Part shown: piece after piece, positions 7,251 to 15,848 of the stretch
How the letters are laid out: each line of letters starts with the position of its first letter
Position numbering within the stretch: position 1 is the stretch's first letter
Made by a program: the position numbers and the translations under genes
Assembly: GCA_030950375.1 (NCBI GenBank)
Contig: JAUZRN010000050.1
Span: 1-46,539, forward strand
Reading direction: 5' to 3'
From: Rhodothermus sp.
GTDB lineage: Bacteria > Bacteroidota > Rhodothermia > Rhodothermales > Rhodothermaceae
DNA: 46,539 nucleotides
Notes under the pieces: generated by a model
Told to the model about the DNA's origin: nothing
The model's database searches: none
The model's input: the letters and a program-made list of their open reading frames with translations, nothing else

Positions 7251-8516
7251 ATGAGGCAGAGGCAGGCGCTGCTTCCTCCTCCCTTTGATCGGCTGGCCGT
7301 CCATCCCCAGGGTTTTGTTGGCTGGATCGCTGAGCTGTTGCGCGGACCGCTGGCCTATCAGCACACCTTGCTGGCTGTCTGCCCCAACTCGGAAGCTGTA
7401 ACACGCGCCGCCCTGGAAGCTGCTCAGGAAGCCAATGCACCTTTGCTTTTTGCGGCCACCTTGAACCAGGTAGATCTCGATGGTGGCTATACGGGCTGGA
7501 CGCCTGCAGCGCTGGCTCATTTCGTGGCAGCGGTGCAGGCTCGCCAGCGCCTGCGCATTCCAATCGTGCTTGGTCTGGATCATGGCGGTCCCTGGAAAAA
7601 GGATGTGCATGCCCGGCGTCGTCTGCCTTTTGAGGCAACCTTTCAGGCCACGCTTCGAGCGATAGAAGCCTGTCTGGATGCAGGTTATGGCTTGCTTCAT
7701 CTGGACCCAACCGTAGATCTGGAGCTGCCACCTGGCACGCCGGTTCCCATCCCTCGCATTGTCGAACGCACCGTAGCGCTCTTACGGCATGCCGAGACGT
7801 ACCGGCAACGACACAACCTGTCCCCGGTCGCCTACGAGGTCGGTACGGAAGAAGTGGGCGGCGGCTTACAGGCTGAAGCCCGCATGGCTGAATTTCTGGA
7901 TCGTCTCTGGACTGTGCTGGATCGCGAAGGATTACCTCATCCGGTATTCGTGGTAGGAGATATTGGCACCCGGCTCGATACCCGTACGTTCGACTTTGAA
8001 CGAGCGCGTCGTCTGGACACGCTGGTGCGTCGCCATGGAGCGCTTATCAAGGGCCACTATACCGACGACGTGGAACGGCTGGACCTGTATCCACCAGCAG
8101 GTATCGGCGGGGCCAATGTGGGGCCTGGACTGACCGCCGTCGAGTTTGAAGCCCTGGAAGCGCTGGTGGCCGAAGCGCGTCGTCGCAAACTCCCGGTCAC
8201 GTTTGACCAGGCCCTCCGCCAGGCGGTCGTCGAGAGTGGACGCTGGAAGAAATGGCTCCTCCCTGAAGAGAAAGGGCAACCGTTCGATACCCTGAAGCCT
8301 GAACGGCAGCGCTGGCTGGTGGCTACCGGCAGCCGCTACGTATGGACGCATCCAGCCGTTCTACAGGCACGGCGCGAACTATACCAGACACTCTCGCCCT
8401 GGTGCGACGCCGAAGCCTTTGTTCACGCTCGCCTCAAAGCGCGGCTGTTGGGCTACTTTCGCGCTTTCAACCTGATCGATTTCAACAACCGTCTGCAGGA
8501 TTTCTTGCCCGACTGA
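7251..8516 (+). CDS. GatZ/KbaZ-like tagatose-bisphosphate aldolase non-catalytic subunit family
   Basis: A 421-residue protein of the GatZ/KbaZ family. In enterobacteria these subunits support the class II D-tagatose-1,6-bisphosphate aldolase GatY/KbaY. Family features are the N-terminal AVCPNSEAVTRAALEAA segment, VLGLDHGGPW near residue 105, LHLDPTVD near residue 148 and YEVGTEEVGGG near residue 204, which resembles the YxxGTE motif of the family. The fold is a TIM-barrel-like class II aldolase relative. No catalytic GatY/KbaY partner or sugar kinase is present in the window, so the protein may act alone on another sugar phosphate. The stop lies 6 bp from the stop of the convergent CCA nucleotidyltransferase gene, with only a short ACCGG/CCGGT hairpin between them. 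The ATG at 7251 has no clear ribosome binding site. Confidence 0.8.
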   Translation: MRQRQALLPPPFDRLAVHPQGFVGWIAELLRGPLAYQHTLLAVCPNSEAVTRAALEAAQEANAPLLFAATLNQVDLDGGYTGWTPAALAHFVAAVQARQRLRIPIVLGLDHGGPWKKDVHARRRLPFEATFQATLRAIEACLDAGYGLLHLDPTVDLELPPGTPVPIPRIVERTVALLRHAETYRQRHNLSPVAYEVGTEEVGGGLQAEARMAEFLDRLWTVLDREGLPHPVFVVGDIGTRLDTRTFDFERARRLDTLVRRHGALIKGHYTDDVERLDLYPPAGIGGANVGPGLTAVEFEALEALVAEARRRKLPVTFDQALRQAVVESGRWKKWLLPEEKGQPFDTLKPERQRWLVATGSRYVWTHPAVLQARRELYQTLSPWCDAEAFVHARLKARLLGYFRAFNLIDFNNRLQDFLPD

Positions 8517-8522
8517 CCGGCT

Positions 8523-10175
8523 TTATACCGGTTCGTCGGCTGTTGCCAGGGCCTCCTCTTTGACCCGGTGCAGGTAGGCCCATGCCTCCTCCCGATCGGC
8601 CGGGAGTTCCCCTTTAAAGATTACCTCCTTGATCGCTCCCAGCGCTCGTCGCTCTGGTCCCCGAAGCGAGGCAGCCATTGCTTCAAACAGCGCCGCACGT
8701 CGCAAGGCTTCGTCTTTGATCTGCATCATGTACTGAAAAGCCGCATCGTGCTCGTTGGGAATCCGCCCTTCCAGAATGGCTTCTTTAATCGCCTCCTTGA
8801 TGATGCCCACGGCTACCCCCTCCTCAAGGCCCAGCGTCCGCATGATTTCCTCTCCATCAACAGGGGGCTGGAAGTTGCGAATACGATCTTTTTCTTCCAC
8901 CTCGGCCATGCGGGCCTCCAGCCGATCGAATGCTTCCAGGTAGCGACGCACGCGCCGGGGATTTTTGGAAGTGATGTCGGCCCGCACCAGTAGCATCAGA
9001 TCTTCCAGCTCGTTACCGGCTTCAAAGAGCAACCGCCGAATGGCCGAATCAGTTACCTGCTCATCGACCAGGGCAACAGGACGATGATGCAGCCGAACCA
9101 GTTTTTGCACGTAGGCCATGCGCTCATCCATGGGCAGCTTAAGCCGGCGGAAAATCCGGGGGACCATACGCGCGCCCAGCTCCTCGTGCCCGTGGAAGGT
9201 CCAGCCCGTTCCCTGCACAAAGCGTTTGGTGGCCGGCTTGGCAATATCGTGCAGCAGGGCGGCCCAGCGGAGCCAGATAGCGTCGTCCTCGCAGGAGCGG
9301 CTGGCCGTCATACGGGCCACGTTGTCCACCACCTGAAGCGTGTGGTAAAAGTTGTCTTTGTGGCGGTGCCCCTCAATGGTTTCGACCCCTTTGAGTGCCA
9401 CCAGCTCAGGAAAAATGTGCGCCAGAATGCCGGTAGACTCCAGGATTTTAAAGCCAATGGATGGCTGTGGCGCGCACAGAATCTTCTGCAATTCGTCGGT
9501 GATCCGCTCCTGACTGAGAATTTCGACACGATGGGCCTTTGCGCGCATAGCCGCGAATGTGTCAGGCTCCACGCGAAAGTTCAGTTGCGCGGCAAACCGG
9601 GCGGCCCGGATCATGCGCAGGGGATCATCTTCAAAGGTCTGACGCGGATCGAGTGGTGTGCGCAGCAGTCGCCGTAGGAGGTCGCGTCGCCCCTGAAAAG
9701 GGTCGATCAGGGTGCCCCAGCGCATGGGCCACAGGTCGAGCGCCATGGCGTTGATGGTGAAGTCGCGACGGCGCAGGTCATCGTCGAGCGTTCCATCTTC
9801 GACGATGGGTTTACGAGAGTTTTTGCGATAGCTTTCTCGGCGAGCCGCTACGAACTCCAGTACAAAGACGCCTGTACGATCCGGCGTAGGCACCCGAATG
9901 GCGGCTGTGCCAAAGTTTTCGTAGACGTGCACGGTGCGTCCACCCAGGGCCCGGGCCGCCAGCCGGGCCAGTCGGATGCCCGTTCCCGCGCCCACGGTCA
10001 CAAAGTCGATGTCAGTCGTTGGCCGATCCAGAAACAGATCGCGCACAACGCCGCCTACAGCATAGACCGGAATGTCGTGCTGCTGCCCCAGCTCGCCGAT
10101 GCATCGCAGCAGCGGCGCGAACGGGCGGGCTTCCAGACGTTCCTGGATGCGCAAAGGTAAAAGCCGGGTTGTCAC
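8523..10175 (-). CDS. CCA tRNA nucleotidyltransferase / poly(A) polymerase family with HD domain
   Basis: A 550-residue class II nucleotidyltransferase. It should build or repair the 3' CCA end of tRNAs. The head domain has GGVVRDLFLDRPTTDIDFV (residues 41-59) with the metal-binding Asp55 and Asp57. The conserved RRDFTINAMAL follows near residue 135, then the RNA-binding segment EDDPLRMIRAARFAAQL near residue 182. An HD-type phosphohydrolase motif, LLHDIAKPATKRF, lies near residue 308. The C-terminal 150 residues are helical and charged. The family also includes poly(A) polymerases, and sequence alone does not separate the two. It is the last gene of a minus-strand operon: the oxidoreductase gene upstream stops at 10208, 32 bp before this ATG. 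Confidence 0.9.
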   Translation of the reverse strand: MTTRLLPLRIQERLEARPFAPLLRCIGELGQQHDIPVYAVGGVVRDLFLDRPTTDIDFVTVGAGTGIRLARLAARALGGRTVHVYENFGTAAIRVPTPDRTGVFVLEFVAARRESYRKNSRKPIVEDGTLDDDLRRRDFTINAMALDLWPMRWGTLIDPFQGRRDLLRRLLRTPLDPRQTFEDDPLRMIRAARFAAQLNFRVEPDTFAAMRAKAHRVEILSQERITDELQKILCAPQPSIGFKILESTGILAHIFPELVALKGVETIEGHRHKDNFYHTLQVVDNVARMTASRSCEDDAIWLRWAALLHDIAKPATKRFVQGTGWTFHGHEELGARMVPRIFRRLKLPMDERMAYVQKLVRLHHRPVALVDEQVTDSAIRRLLFEAGNELEDLMLLVRADITSKNPRRVRRYLEAFDRLEARMAEVEEKDRIRNFQPPVDGEEIMRTLGLEEGVAVGIIKEAIKEAILEGRIPNEHDAAFQYMMQIKDEALRRAALFEAMAASLRGPERRALGAIKEVIFKGELPADREEAWAYLHRVKEEALATADEPV

Positions 10176-10207
10176 CGCGATTACTGGCTGGTTCCGGGGG
10201 GAAATAC

Positions 10208-11038
10208 TTAACGCAGGCGACTCATCAAACGTTCGACGATATGAAGTACCTGAATCGTCTCCAGCAACGACACTGGCGCGGGCTGACGGGCCTCCAGCGC
10301 CTTCAGAAAGGCAGCCACCTCTGCTTGCTGTAGCCGGTTATGGGTAGCCTCTAACCGGATCTGACGGTGCCAGCCGGTACGGGCCAGATATAGCTCGGGG
10401 GTTGTACCTTCACCGTCCCGCCACATCAGTACCTGCGCATACGTACCACTGTGAAAACGAAGGCCAAAGGCGACGGCCTCGAGCCAGGTAGGCCCTCCTC
10501 GGACGGCTTCTCCCTCGATACGAAGCACACTGCTGGAATGAGCCAGGGCACAACACAGATCAATCGCCTCGGCCAATCGGGCATGCCAGGGCACTACGCC
10601 CTGACCACCTACCTGCTGTCGATAGACCAGCAGAACCGGCGGCATTTTTTGCTGGAGGCCTTGAAGGACCGGATGAAAGCGAAGCGGCCGGCTGACACCC
10701 ACTTCCACACGCGCCTCTTCAGCCAGGCGGTTCAGCCGCTCCAGATCCTGCAGTGCCGGTGCCGGCGGCCAGGCTACGAAACAGTGTACGCCCTGGCGCA
10801 GTGCGATCTCCGTCACGCGAAAGCGCTCAGCCGGCGGCGTCGCAATGAACACCACGTCCAGCGCCTGTAGCCAGGCTGCCAGTTGCGTGTCGGACACCTC
10901 CAGCGTACTTTTCGTAAATCGGAGAAAGGAACGGTCCGGGCGCAGCGTGCGCAAGGTGGCCGCCAGGCCACGCGCTTCTCGACCTCCGCCGATCAGGCCA
11001 ATCTGAAAAGGCTGCTCAGTAGCCTGCGGCGTGTCCAT
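10208..11038 (-). CDS. Gfo/Idh/MocA-family oxidoreductase
   Basis: A 276-residue predicted NAD(P)-dependent dehydrogenase. The N-terminus QIGLIGGGREARGLAATLR is a Rossmann dinucleotide-binding loop, though the usual GxGxxG is the variant GGGREA. ALDVVFIATPPAERFRVTEIALRQGVHCFVAWPPA matches the second half of the Rossmann domain of this family, where the usual catalytic EKP is here AWPP. The missing Lys of that motif raises doubt about ordinary dehydrogenase activity. I placed the start at ATG 11038 because the coding sequence upstream shows no homology and lies inside the gamma-glutamyltransferase gene. With this start the overlap with that gene is 23 bp, consistent with translational coupling. 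At 276 residues it is shorter than typical members (330-390). Confidence 0.75.
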   Translation of the reverse strand: MDTPQATEQPFQIGLIGGGREARGLAATLRTLRPDRSFLRFTKSTLEVSDTQLAAWLQALDVVFIATPPAERFRVTEIALRQGVHCFVAWPPAPALQDLERLNRLAEEARVEVGVSRPLRFHPVLQGLQQKMPPVLLVYRQQVGGQGVVPWHARLAEAIDLCCALAHSSSVLRIEGEAVRGGPTWLEAVAFGLRFHSGTYAQVLMWRDGEGTTPELYLARTGWHRQIRLEATHNRLQQAEVAAFLKALEARQPAPVSLLETIQVLHIVERLMSRLR

Positions 11039-12797
11039 CCTTGCGCATCTCCGAAGCTCCGTGATAGACGCCCAGCGTATCGCGCAGGATGGCCTGATAG
11101 CCCCCGAAAGCTCCGCGTGTAAATCGAACGCGATGGCCACGGCGTTCCAGCTCACGCACCACAGCCGGATCAAAGCCACTCTCGAGCAGCAGCATCCCAC
11201 GGCCTTCGTTCGTCCCCAGGGGTGTGCGTCCGCCAATATGCCGCCAGCGAGCCGCATCGCCCGCTTCCTGCACGTTCATGCCAAAGTCGATCAGATTCGT
11301 CAGGATCTGCACATGCCCCTGGGGTTGCATATCACCTCCCATTACGCCAAAGCTCAGCCAGGGCCGGCCATCCTTCATTACAAAACCCGGGATAATGGTA
11401 TGGAAAGGCCGTTTAGCAGGTGCATAAGCATTGGGGTGGTCGGGCACCAGAGCAAAGAGGGCACCCCGATTTTGCAGCATAAAGCCCAGACCGTCGGGGA
11501 CCAGACCGCTTCCCATGCCGATGTAGTTACTCTGGATAAGCGATACCATCATCCCCGATGCGTCGGCCACCGTCAGATAGATGGTATCCCCATCCGGCAA
11601 GGGTTCTTCCAGTCCGGGTCCCACTTCAGCCCGCACCGTATCCATGCGAATCAGACGACGCCGTTCGGCGGCATAGGCTTTGGAAAGCAGCCGCTCAAGC
11701 GGCACCTGGTAAAAGTCCGGATCGGCATAAAAACGAGCGCGATCCTCGAAAGCCAGCCGTTTGGCCTCGGCCATGACATGCAGATAGTCAGCGCTCCCCC
11801 AGCCCATGGCCCTGAGATCGAACCCTTCCAGGATATTGAGCATCTGCAATACGGCGATCCCCTGGCCATTAGGAGGCAGCTCGTAAACTTCGTAGCCGCG
11901 ATAGTTGACCGAGACGGGTTCGACCCATTCGCTTCGATGAGCGCTCAGGTCCTCCTTACGCAGGTAGCCGCCAATACGGCGCATGTAGGCATCAATCGTC
12001 TCAGCGATCGCCCCCTGGTAAAAGGCCTCCCGGCCCTGCTCGGCCAGCAACTCGTAGGTACGGGCCAGATCCGGATTGCGAAAGATGGTTCCCTCACGAG
12101 GCGCCTGACCGCCGGGGAAGAAGGTTTGTAATGCATTGTCAAATTCGGGAATCAGGTGACGGTTCTCCTGAAATCGCTCCAGATTCTGCGCCCAGTAGTA
12201 GGCAATCACCTGGGAGATCGGAAAACCCTCCCGGGCATAGCGAATGGCGGGAGCCAGTACTTCACCCATGGGCAGACGGCCAAAGCGGGCATGCAACGCA
12301 AACCAACCATCTACCGCACCGGGAACCGTCACTGGCAATACGCCCCAGCGGGGTATCGTTGGGGGCGCACCGGGCTCCGGAGGCTGCAACCGCTTCGCTT
12401 CGGCCACCATGACCTCAAATGAAAGGCCCTGAGGAGAACGACCGCTGGCGTTCAGGCCATAAAGCTGCTGCGTTGCGGGATCCCATACCAGGGCAAACAG
12501 GTCTCCTCCGATACCGCATCCGGTAGGTTCCATCAGACCCAGCACCGCATTGGCCGCAATGGCAGCGTCCACGGCCGAGCCTCCCTTTTTCAGGATATCC
12601 AGGGCGACCTGCGTGGCCAGCGGATGACTGGTAGCTGCCATGCCATGACGCGCCAGCACCGGGCTCCGGGTGGCAAAAGGAGCCCCAATAATTCGATCAC
12701 CTCCCCCGTGTCCGAAGACCTGGTCCTGAGCGTGTGTCTGTGGGATCCACATGCAGAAAGCCAGCAGGCAGGTTTGCAAAAGCACATATCGGATCAT
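11016..12797 (-). CDS. Gamma-glutamyltransferase-family protein, exported
   Basis: A 593-residue N-terminal nucleophile hydrolase related to gamma-glutamyltranspeptidase, which cleaves gamma-glutamyl bonds such as those of glutathione and self-processes into two subunits. Residues 1-23 form a signal peptide ending THAQD, so the enzyme should be periplasmic. The segment EPTGCGIGGDLFALVW near residue 90 is a family signature. The predicted autocleavage and catalytic site is Asp404/Thr405 in GDTIYLTVADASG. Thr405 is kept, but the following TH of the E. coli enzyme is IY, as in YwrD-like members, so the substrate may differ. SLIQSNYIGMGSGLVPDGLGF near residue 419 completes the small-subunit signature. 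Its ATG overlaps the macrodomain gene stop by 4 bp (ATGA). Confidence 0.88.
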   Translation of the reverse strand: MIRYVLLQTCLLAFCMWIPQTHAQDQVFGHGGGDRIIGAPFATRSPVLARHGMAATSHPLATQVALDILKKGGSAVDAAIAANAVLGLMEPTGCGIGGDLFALVWDPATQQLYGLNASGRSPQGLSFEVMVAEAKRLQPPEPGAPPTIPRWGVLPVTVPGAVDGWFALHARFGRLPMGEVLAPAIRYAREGFPISQVIAYYWAQNLERFQENRHLIPEFDNALQTFFPGGQAPREGTIFRNPDLARTYELLAEQGREAFYQGAIAETIDAYMRRIGGYLRKEDLSAHRSEWVEPVSVNYRGYEVYELPPNGQGIAVLQMLNILEGFDLRAMGWGSADYLHVMAEAKRLAFEDRARFYADPDFYQVPLERLLSKAYAAERRRLIRMDTVRAEVGPGLEEPLPDGDTIYLTVADASGMMVSLIQSNYIGMGSGLVPDGLGFMLQNRGALFALVPDHPNAYAPAKRPFHTIIPGFVMKDGRPWLSFGVMGGDMQPQGHVQILTNLIDFGMNVQEAGDAARWRHIGGRTPLGTNEGRGMLLLESGFDPAVVRELERRGHRVRFTRGAFGGYQAILRDTLGVYHGASEMRKDGHAAGY

Positions 12798-13339
12798 GAT
12801 TCCTCGGGCTGTTGCAGACGGGTAAGTACTTCCTCATGAACCGTTCGCGCACGTTCGTCAAAAAGTACAAAGCGCACATGGCGCACGTGCCTGCATCGGG
12901 GGCCTTCTTCCAGGACCGTGCGCAGAGCCACCTGCGCGGCCTCCTCCAGAGGATAACCAAACACGCCGGTGGAAATAGCCGGAAAGGCCATCGAGCGCAC
13001 GCCATGCGCATCGGCCACCTTCAGGGCGTTTCGGTAGGCTTCGGCCAGGATCTGATCCGAAGGGATATCGCGCCCATAGACAGGCCCCAGGACGTGGATC
13101 ACGTACCGGTTGGGTAGACGAAAGCCTGGCGTAATCACCGCCTGGCCGGGACGGATCGGGGCCAGCGGACGACAGGCTTCAGCCAGCTCGGGCCCCGCTG
13201 CCCGATGGATGGCCCCGGCTACGCCACCTCCGGGCATCAGCTGCGCATTAGCAGCGTTGACTATAGCCTCCATGTCAGGCTGTCTGGTAATATCGCCCTG
13301 AACGATCTCCAGCGTCCAATCTCCCTGTTGCACACGCAT
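12794..13339 (-). CDS. Macrodomain protein, probable O-acetyl-ADP-ribose or ADP-ribosyl hydrolase
   Basis: A 181-residue single macrodomain, the usual length of YmdB-type proteins. It binds ADP-ribose and probably removes it or its acetyl ester. Motifs are QGDITRQPDMEAIVNAANAQLMPGGGVAGAIHRAAG (residues 14-49 region), with the INAAN-type VNAAN core and the following Gly-rich loop, and PAISTGVFGYPLEEAAQVA near residue 139, which is the second ligand loop. The fold should be cytoplasmic. It is first in the minus-strand operon and overlaps the gamma-glutamyltransferase gene by 4 bp. A TAnnTTTG motif (TATCTTTG) lies 37-44 bp upstream of the ATG. Confidence 0.92.
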   Translation of the reverse strand: MRVQQGDWTLEIVQGDITRQPDMEAIVNAANAQLMPGGGVAGAIHRAAGPELAEACRPLAPIRPGQAVITPGFRLPNRYVIHVLGPVYGRDIPSDQILAEAYRNALKVADAHGVRSMAFPAISTGVFGYPLEEAAQVALRTVLEEGPRCRHVRHVRFVLFDERARTVHEEVLTRLQQPEES

Positions 13340-13375
13340 AACGGCGTCTCACAATGGCCTGCAGGGTTCTCTTTG

Positions 13376-13383
13376 CAAAGATA
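13376..13383 (-). promoter_or_regulatory. Likely -7 element of the macrodomain operon
   Basis: On the minus strand TATCTTTG (13383-13376) exactly matches TAnnTTTG and lies 37 bp before the ATG at 13339. No good TTG element sits 19-20 nt upstream, so this is a partial promoter call. Confidence 0.4.
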
Positions 13384-13528
13384 AGATGTCTGCTTGCAAA
13401 GTGCAGCGCTTGCTACCAGCTGACTTTTATCCGACTTTTTTGTTTTTTAGGCAACAGAAGAAGACGAAAGTCTTGCTTGTGACGTACAAACGTCCATCGT
13501 CCTACCAACCGAACATGCTGAATCTGCG

Positions 13529-14800
13529 ATGAAGCCTACCCATACTGTTACACCCCGACGCGTTGTCGTAACCGGTCTGGGCGCCATTACCCCGATCGGC
13601 CTTTCGCCGCAGGCGTTCTGGGAAGCCATGATGCGCGGCGAAAGTGGTGCCGGGTCGATTACCCGTTTCGATGCTTCCTGTTTTGACACACGCTTTGCCT
13701 GTGAGCTTAAAGGATTCGACCCCCTCAACTACATGGACCGCAAGCTGGCCCGCCGATTGGATCCCTATGCCCAGTATGCGCTGGCAGCGGCCCGGCAGGC
13801 GCTCAGCGATGCAGGGATCGATACAAGCACGCTGTCCGATAAAGCCCGAGAGCGCTTTGGCGTGGTGTTCGGCTCAGGCATCGGGGGCCTGCGGCTTTTT
13901 GAAGAGCAGACGGCCCGGTATCTGCGTGAAGGACCGCAACGCCTGTCACCTTTCTTCGTGCCCATGATGATCTCAAATATGGCGGCCGGACTGATTGCGA
14001 TCGAACATGATCTGCGGGGGCCGAACTATTCCGTGGTCTCGGCCTGTGCGACGGGCAACCATGCCCTGATTGATGCCACCATGCTCCTGCGGCACGGCCA
14101 TGCCGACATCGTGCTGTGCGGCGGCAGCGAAGCTCCCATCACGCCACTGGGTATCGGTGGCTTCAATGCCATGCGCGCCCTCTCGACACGCAACGAGGAT
14201 CCCAAGACGGCCAGCCGGCCGTTCGACAAAAACCGGGACGGCTTCGTAGTAGGTGAAGGTGCCGGTGCCCTGGTATTGGAGACGCTGGAGCATGCCCTGG
14301 CGCGGGGCGCCCGCATCTATGCCGAGTTGATCGGCTTTGGGATGTCGGACGATGCCTATCATTTTGCGGCGCCAGAGCCAACCGGTCGCGGTGCCTGTCA
14401 ATCCATGCAGCATGCCCTCGAAGATGCCGGCATTACTCCAGAAGAGGTGGACTATATCAACATGCACGCTACCTCAACACCGGTAGGCGATCCCATTGAG
14501 TCGGAGGCGATTAAAGAGGTCTTTGGCGAACATGCCTATCGGCTGAGCTGCTCAGCTACCAAGAGTATGACCGGCCATCTGCTGGGCGCCGCCGGTGCCA
14601 TCGAGGCGATAGCCACCGTGCTGGCTATCTGGCATCAGACCGTGCCCCCTACCATCAACGTCGAGGAGCTGGATCCAACCTGCGATCTGGACTATACGTT
14701 GCACAAGCCTCGCCCGCGAACAATTCGCGTAGCGCTTTCCAACGGCTTCGGCTTTGGAGGCCACAACGCAACCGTAGCCTTCCGACGTTATGAAACGTGA
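13529..14800 (+). CDS. fabF: 3-oxoacyl-[acyl-carrier-protein] synthase II
   Basis: A 423-residue condensing enzyme of type II fatty acid synthesis; it elongates acyl-ACP with malonyl-ACP in the cytoplasm. The catalytic triad is complete: Cys173 in VVSACATGNHAL, His313 in INMHATSTPVGDP and His350 in SATKSMTGHLLGAAGA, with Lys345 in the same motif. GFGFGGHNATV closes the C-terminus as in FabF. Length is normal (about 410-425). It overlaps the downstream fmt gene by 11 bp, so the two are translationally linked. The region 13340-13528 upstream is non-coding and holds the promoters of both this gene and the divergent macrodomain operon; I could not define the fabF promoter. No acpP gene is adjacent, unlike in many bacteria. 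Confidence 0.96.
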   Translation: MKPTHTVTPRRVVVTGLGAITPIGLSPQAFWEAMMRGESGAGSITRFDASCFDTRFACELKGFDPLNYMDRKLARRLDPYAQYALAAARQALSDAGIDTSTLSDKARERFGVVFGSGIGGLRLFEEQTARYLREGPQRLSPFFVPMMISNMAAGLIAIEHDLRGPNYSVVSACATGNHALIDATMLLRHGHADIVLCGGSEAPITPLGIGGFNAMRALSTRNEDPKTASRPFDKNRDGFVVGEGAGALVLETLEHALARGARIYAELIGFGMSDDAYHFAAPEPTGRGACQSMQHALEDAGITPEEVDYINMHATSTPVGDPIESEAIKEVFGEHAYRLSCSATKSMTGHLLGAAGAIEAIATVLAIWHQTVPPTINVEELDPTCDLDYTLHKPRPRTIRVALSNGFGFGGHNATVAFRRYET

Positions 14801-15749
14801 AACGTCTCAGCGTGAGGGGGCTTCCTCACTGCGTATCGTTTTCATGGGCACTCCGGAGTTTGCCGTTCCTTCACTGGAGCAGCTCGTCGAGGCCGGTTAT
14901 CGTCCGGTAGCGGTGGTAACCGGCCCCGATCGTCCGCGTGGACGCGGGCAGCGTGTGCAACCTACGCCTGTCAAGGCGGCCGCCGAACGCCTGGGGCTAT
15001 CTCCTATTCTCCAGCCAGCATCTGTACGAGATCCGGCCTTTGCCGCAGCCATTGCGGCCCTGCGCCCCGACGTTATTGTAGTGGTCGCTTTCAAGATTTT
15101 GCCTCCCGAAGTATACACGCAGGCCCGTCGGGGCGCCTTTAACCTGCATGCCTCCCTGTTGCCTCGCTATCGCGGGGCGGCTCCGATCCATCGGGCTATC
15201 ATGGCCGGTGAGACCGAAACAGGGGTCACCACCTTCTTTCTGCAACCTCAGGTGGACACCGGCGATATCATTCTCCAGAAACGCACGCCCATTGGCCCTG
15301 AAGAGACAGCCGGCGAATTACACGATCGCCTCATGCAACTGGGCGCCGAGGCAGTACTTGAGACGGTCCGACTGATCGAGCGTGGCGAGGTGCACGCGCG
15401 TCCGCAAGATGACCGTCAGGCTACCCAGGCTCCTAAGCTCACCCGTGAGGAAGCTCGCGTGCCTTGGAACCGTCCGGCACCGACTGTACACAACCATATC
15501 CGAGGGCTATCGCCGCATCCGGGCGCCTGGACAATGCATGGCGATCGGCGGCTCAAGCTCTATCGCTCCCGGCAGGCCGAAGGCGAAGGGCCTCCGGGTA
15601 CTGTGCTGGAAGCCAACGATCGACTGGTGGTGGCCTGCGGTGAAGGTGCTGTGGAGATCCTGGAGTTGCAGCAGGAAGGACGTCGCATACTCCCGGCTCC
15701 TGCGTTTCTGCGCGGCTACCCGCTGCGCCCCGGCGACCGGTTGACCTGA
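14790..15749 (+). CDS. fmt: Methionyl-tRNA formyltransferase
   Basis: A 319-residue enzyme that formylates initiator Met-tRNA with 10-formyltetrahydrofolate. The formyltransferase core starts at RIVFMGTPEFAVPSLEQL. The catalytic set is Asn118, His120 and Asp156, in NLHASLLPRYRGAAPIHRAI and QPQVDTGDI; these equal E. coli Asn108, His110 and Asp146. The C-terminal OB-fold domain that grips tRNA runs from about residue 215. The ATG at 14790 lies inside fabF (11-bp overlap) and adds about 13 residues before the core. No other ATG fits better, so I keep it. The usual neighbour def is absent here. Confidence 0.95.
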   Translation: MKRETSQREGASSLRIVFMGTPEFAVPSLEQLVEAGYRPVAVVTGPDRPRGRGQRVQPTPVKAAAERLGLSPILQPASVRDPAFAAAIAALRPDVIVVVAFKILPPEVYTQARRGAFNLHASLLPRYRGAAPIHRAIMAGETETGVTTFFLQPQVDTGDIILQKRTPIGPEETAGELHDRLMQLGAEAVLETVRLIERGEVHARPQDDRQATQAPKLTREEARVPWNRPAPTVHNHIRGLSPHPGAWTMHGDRRLKLYRSRQAEGEGPPGTVLEANDRLVVACGEGAVEILELQQEGRRILPAPAFLRGYPLRPGDRLT

Positions 15750-15848
15750 ATACCTACGGCCCCCTGAACCGTCTGGTATGCAAGAACGTATGCAAAACAA
15801 GAGCGCCTCCCGCTGAACCTGCACACCCATTGCATTCCATACGTATCT

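Noticed and set aside
15776-15795. Direct repeat GTATGCAA spaced by 12 bp upstream of the galactokinase-like gene
   Set aside because: Two short copies only, no further unit or symmetry; could be chance or a weak operator.
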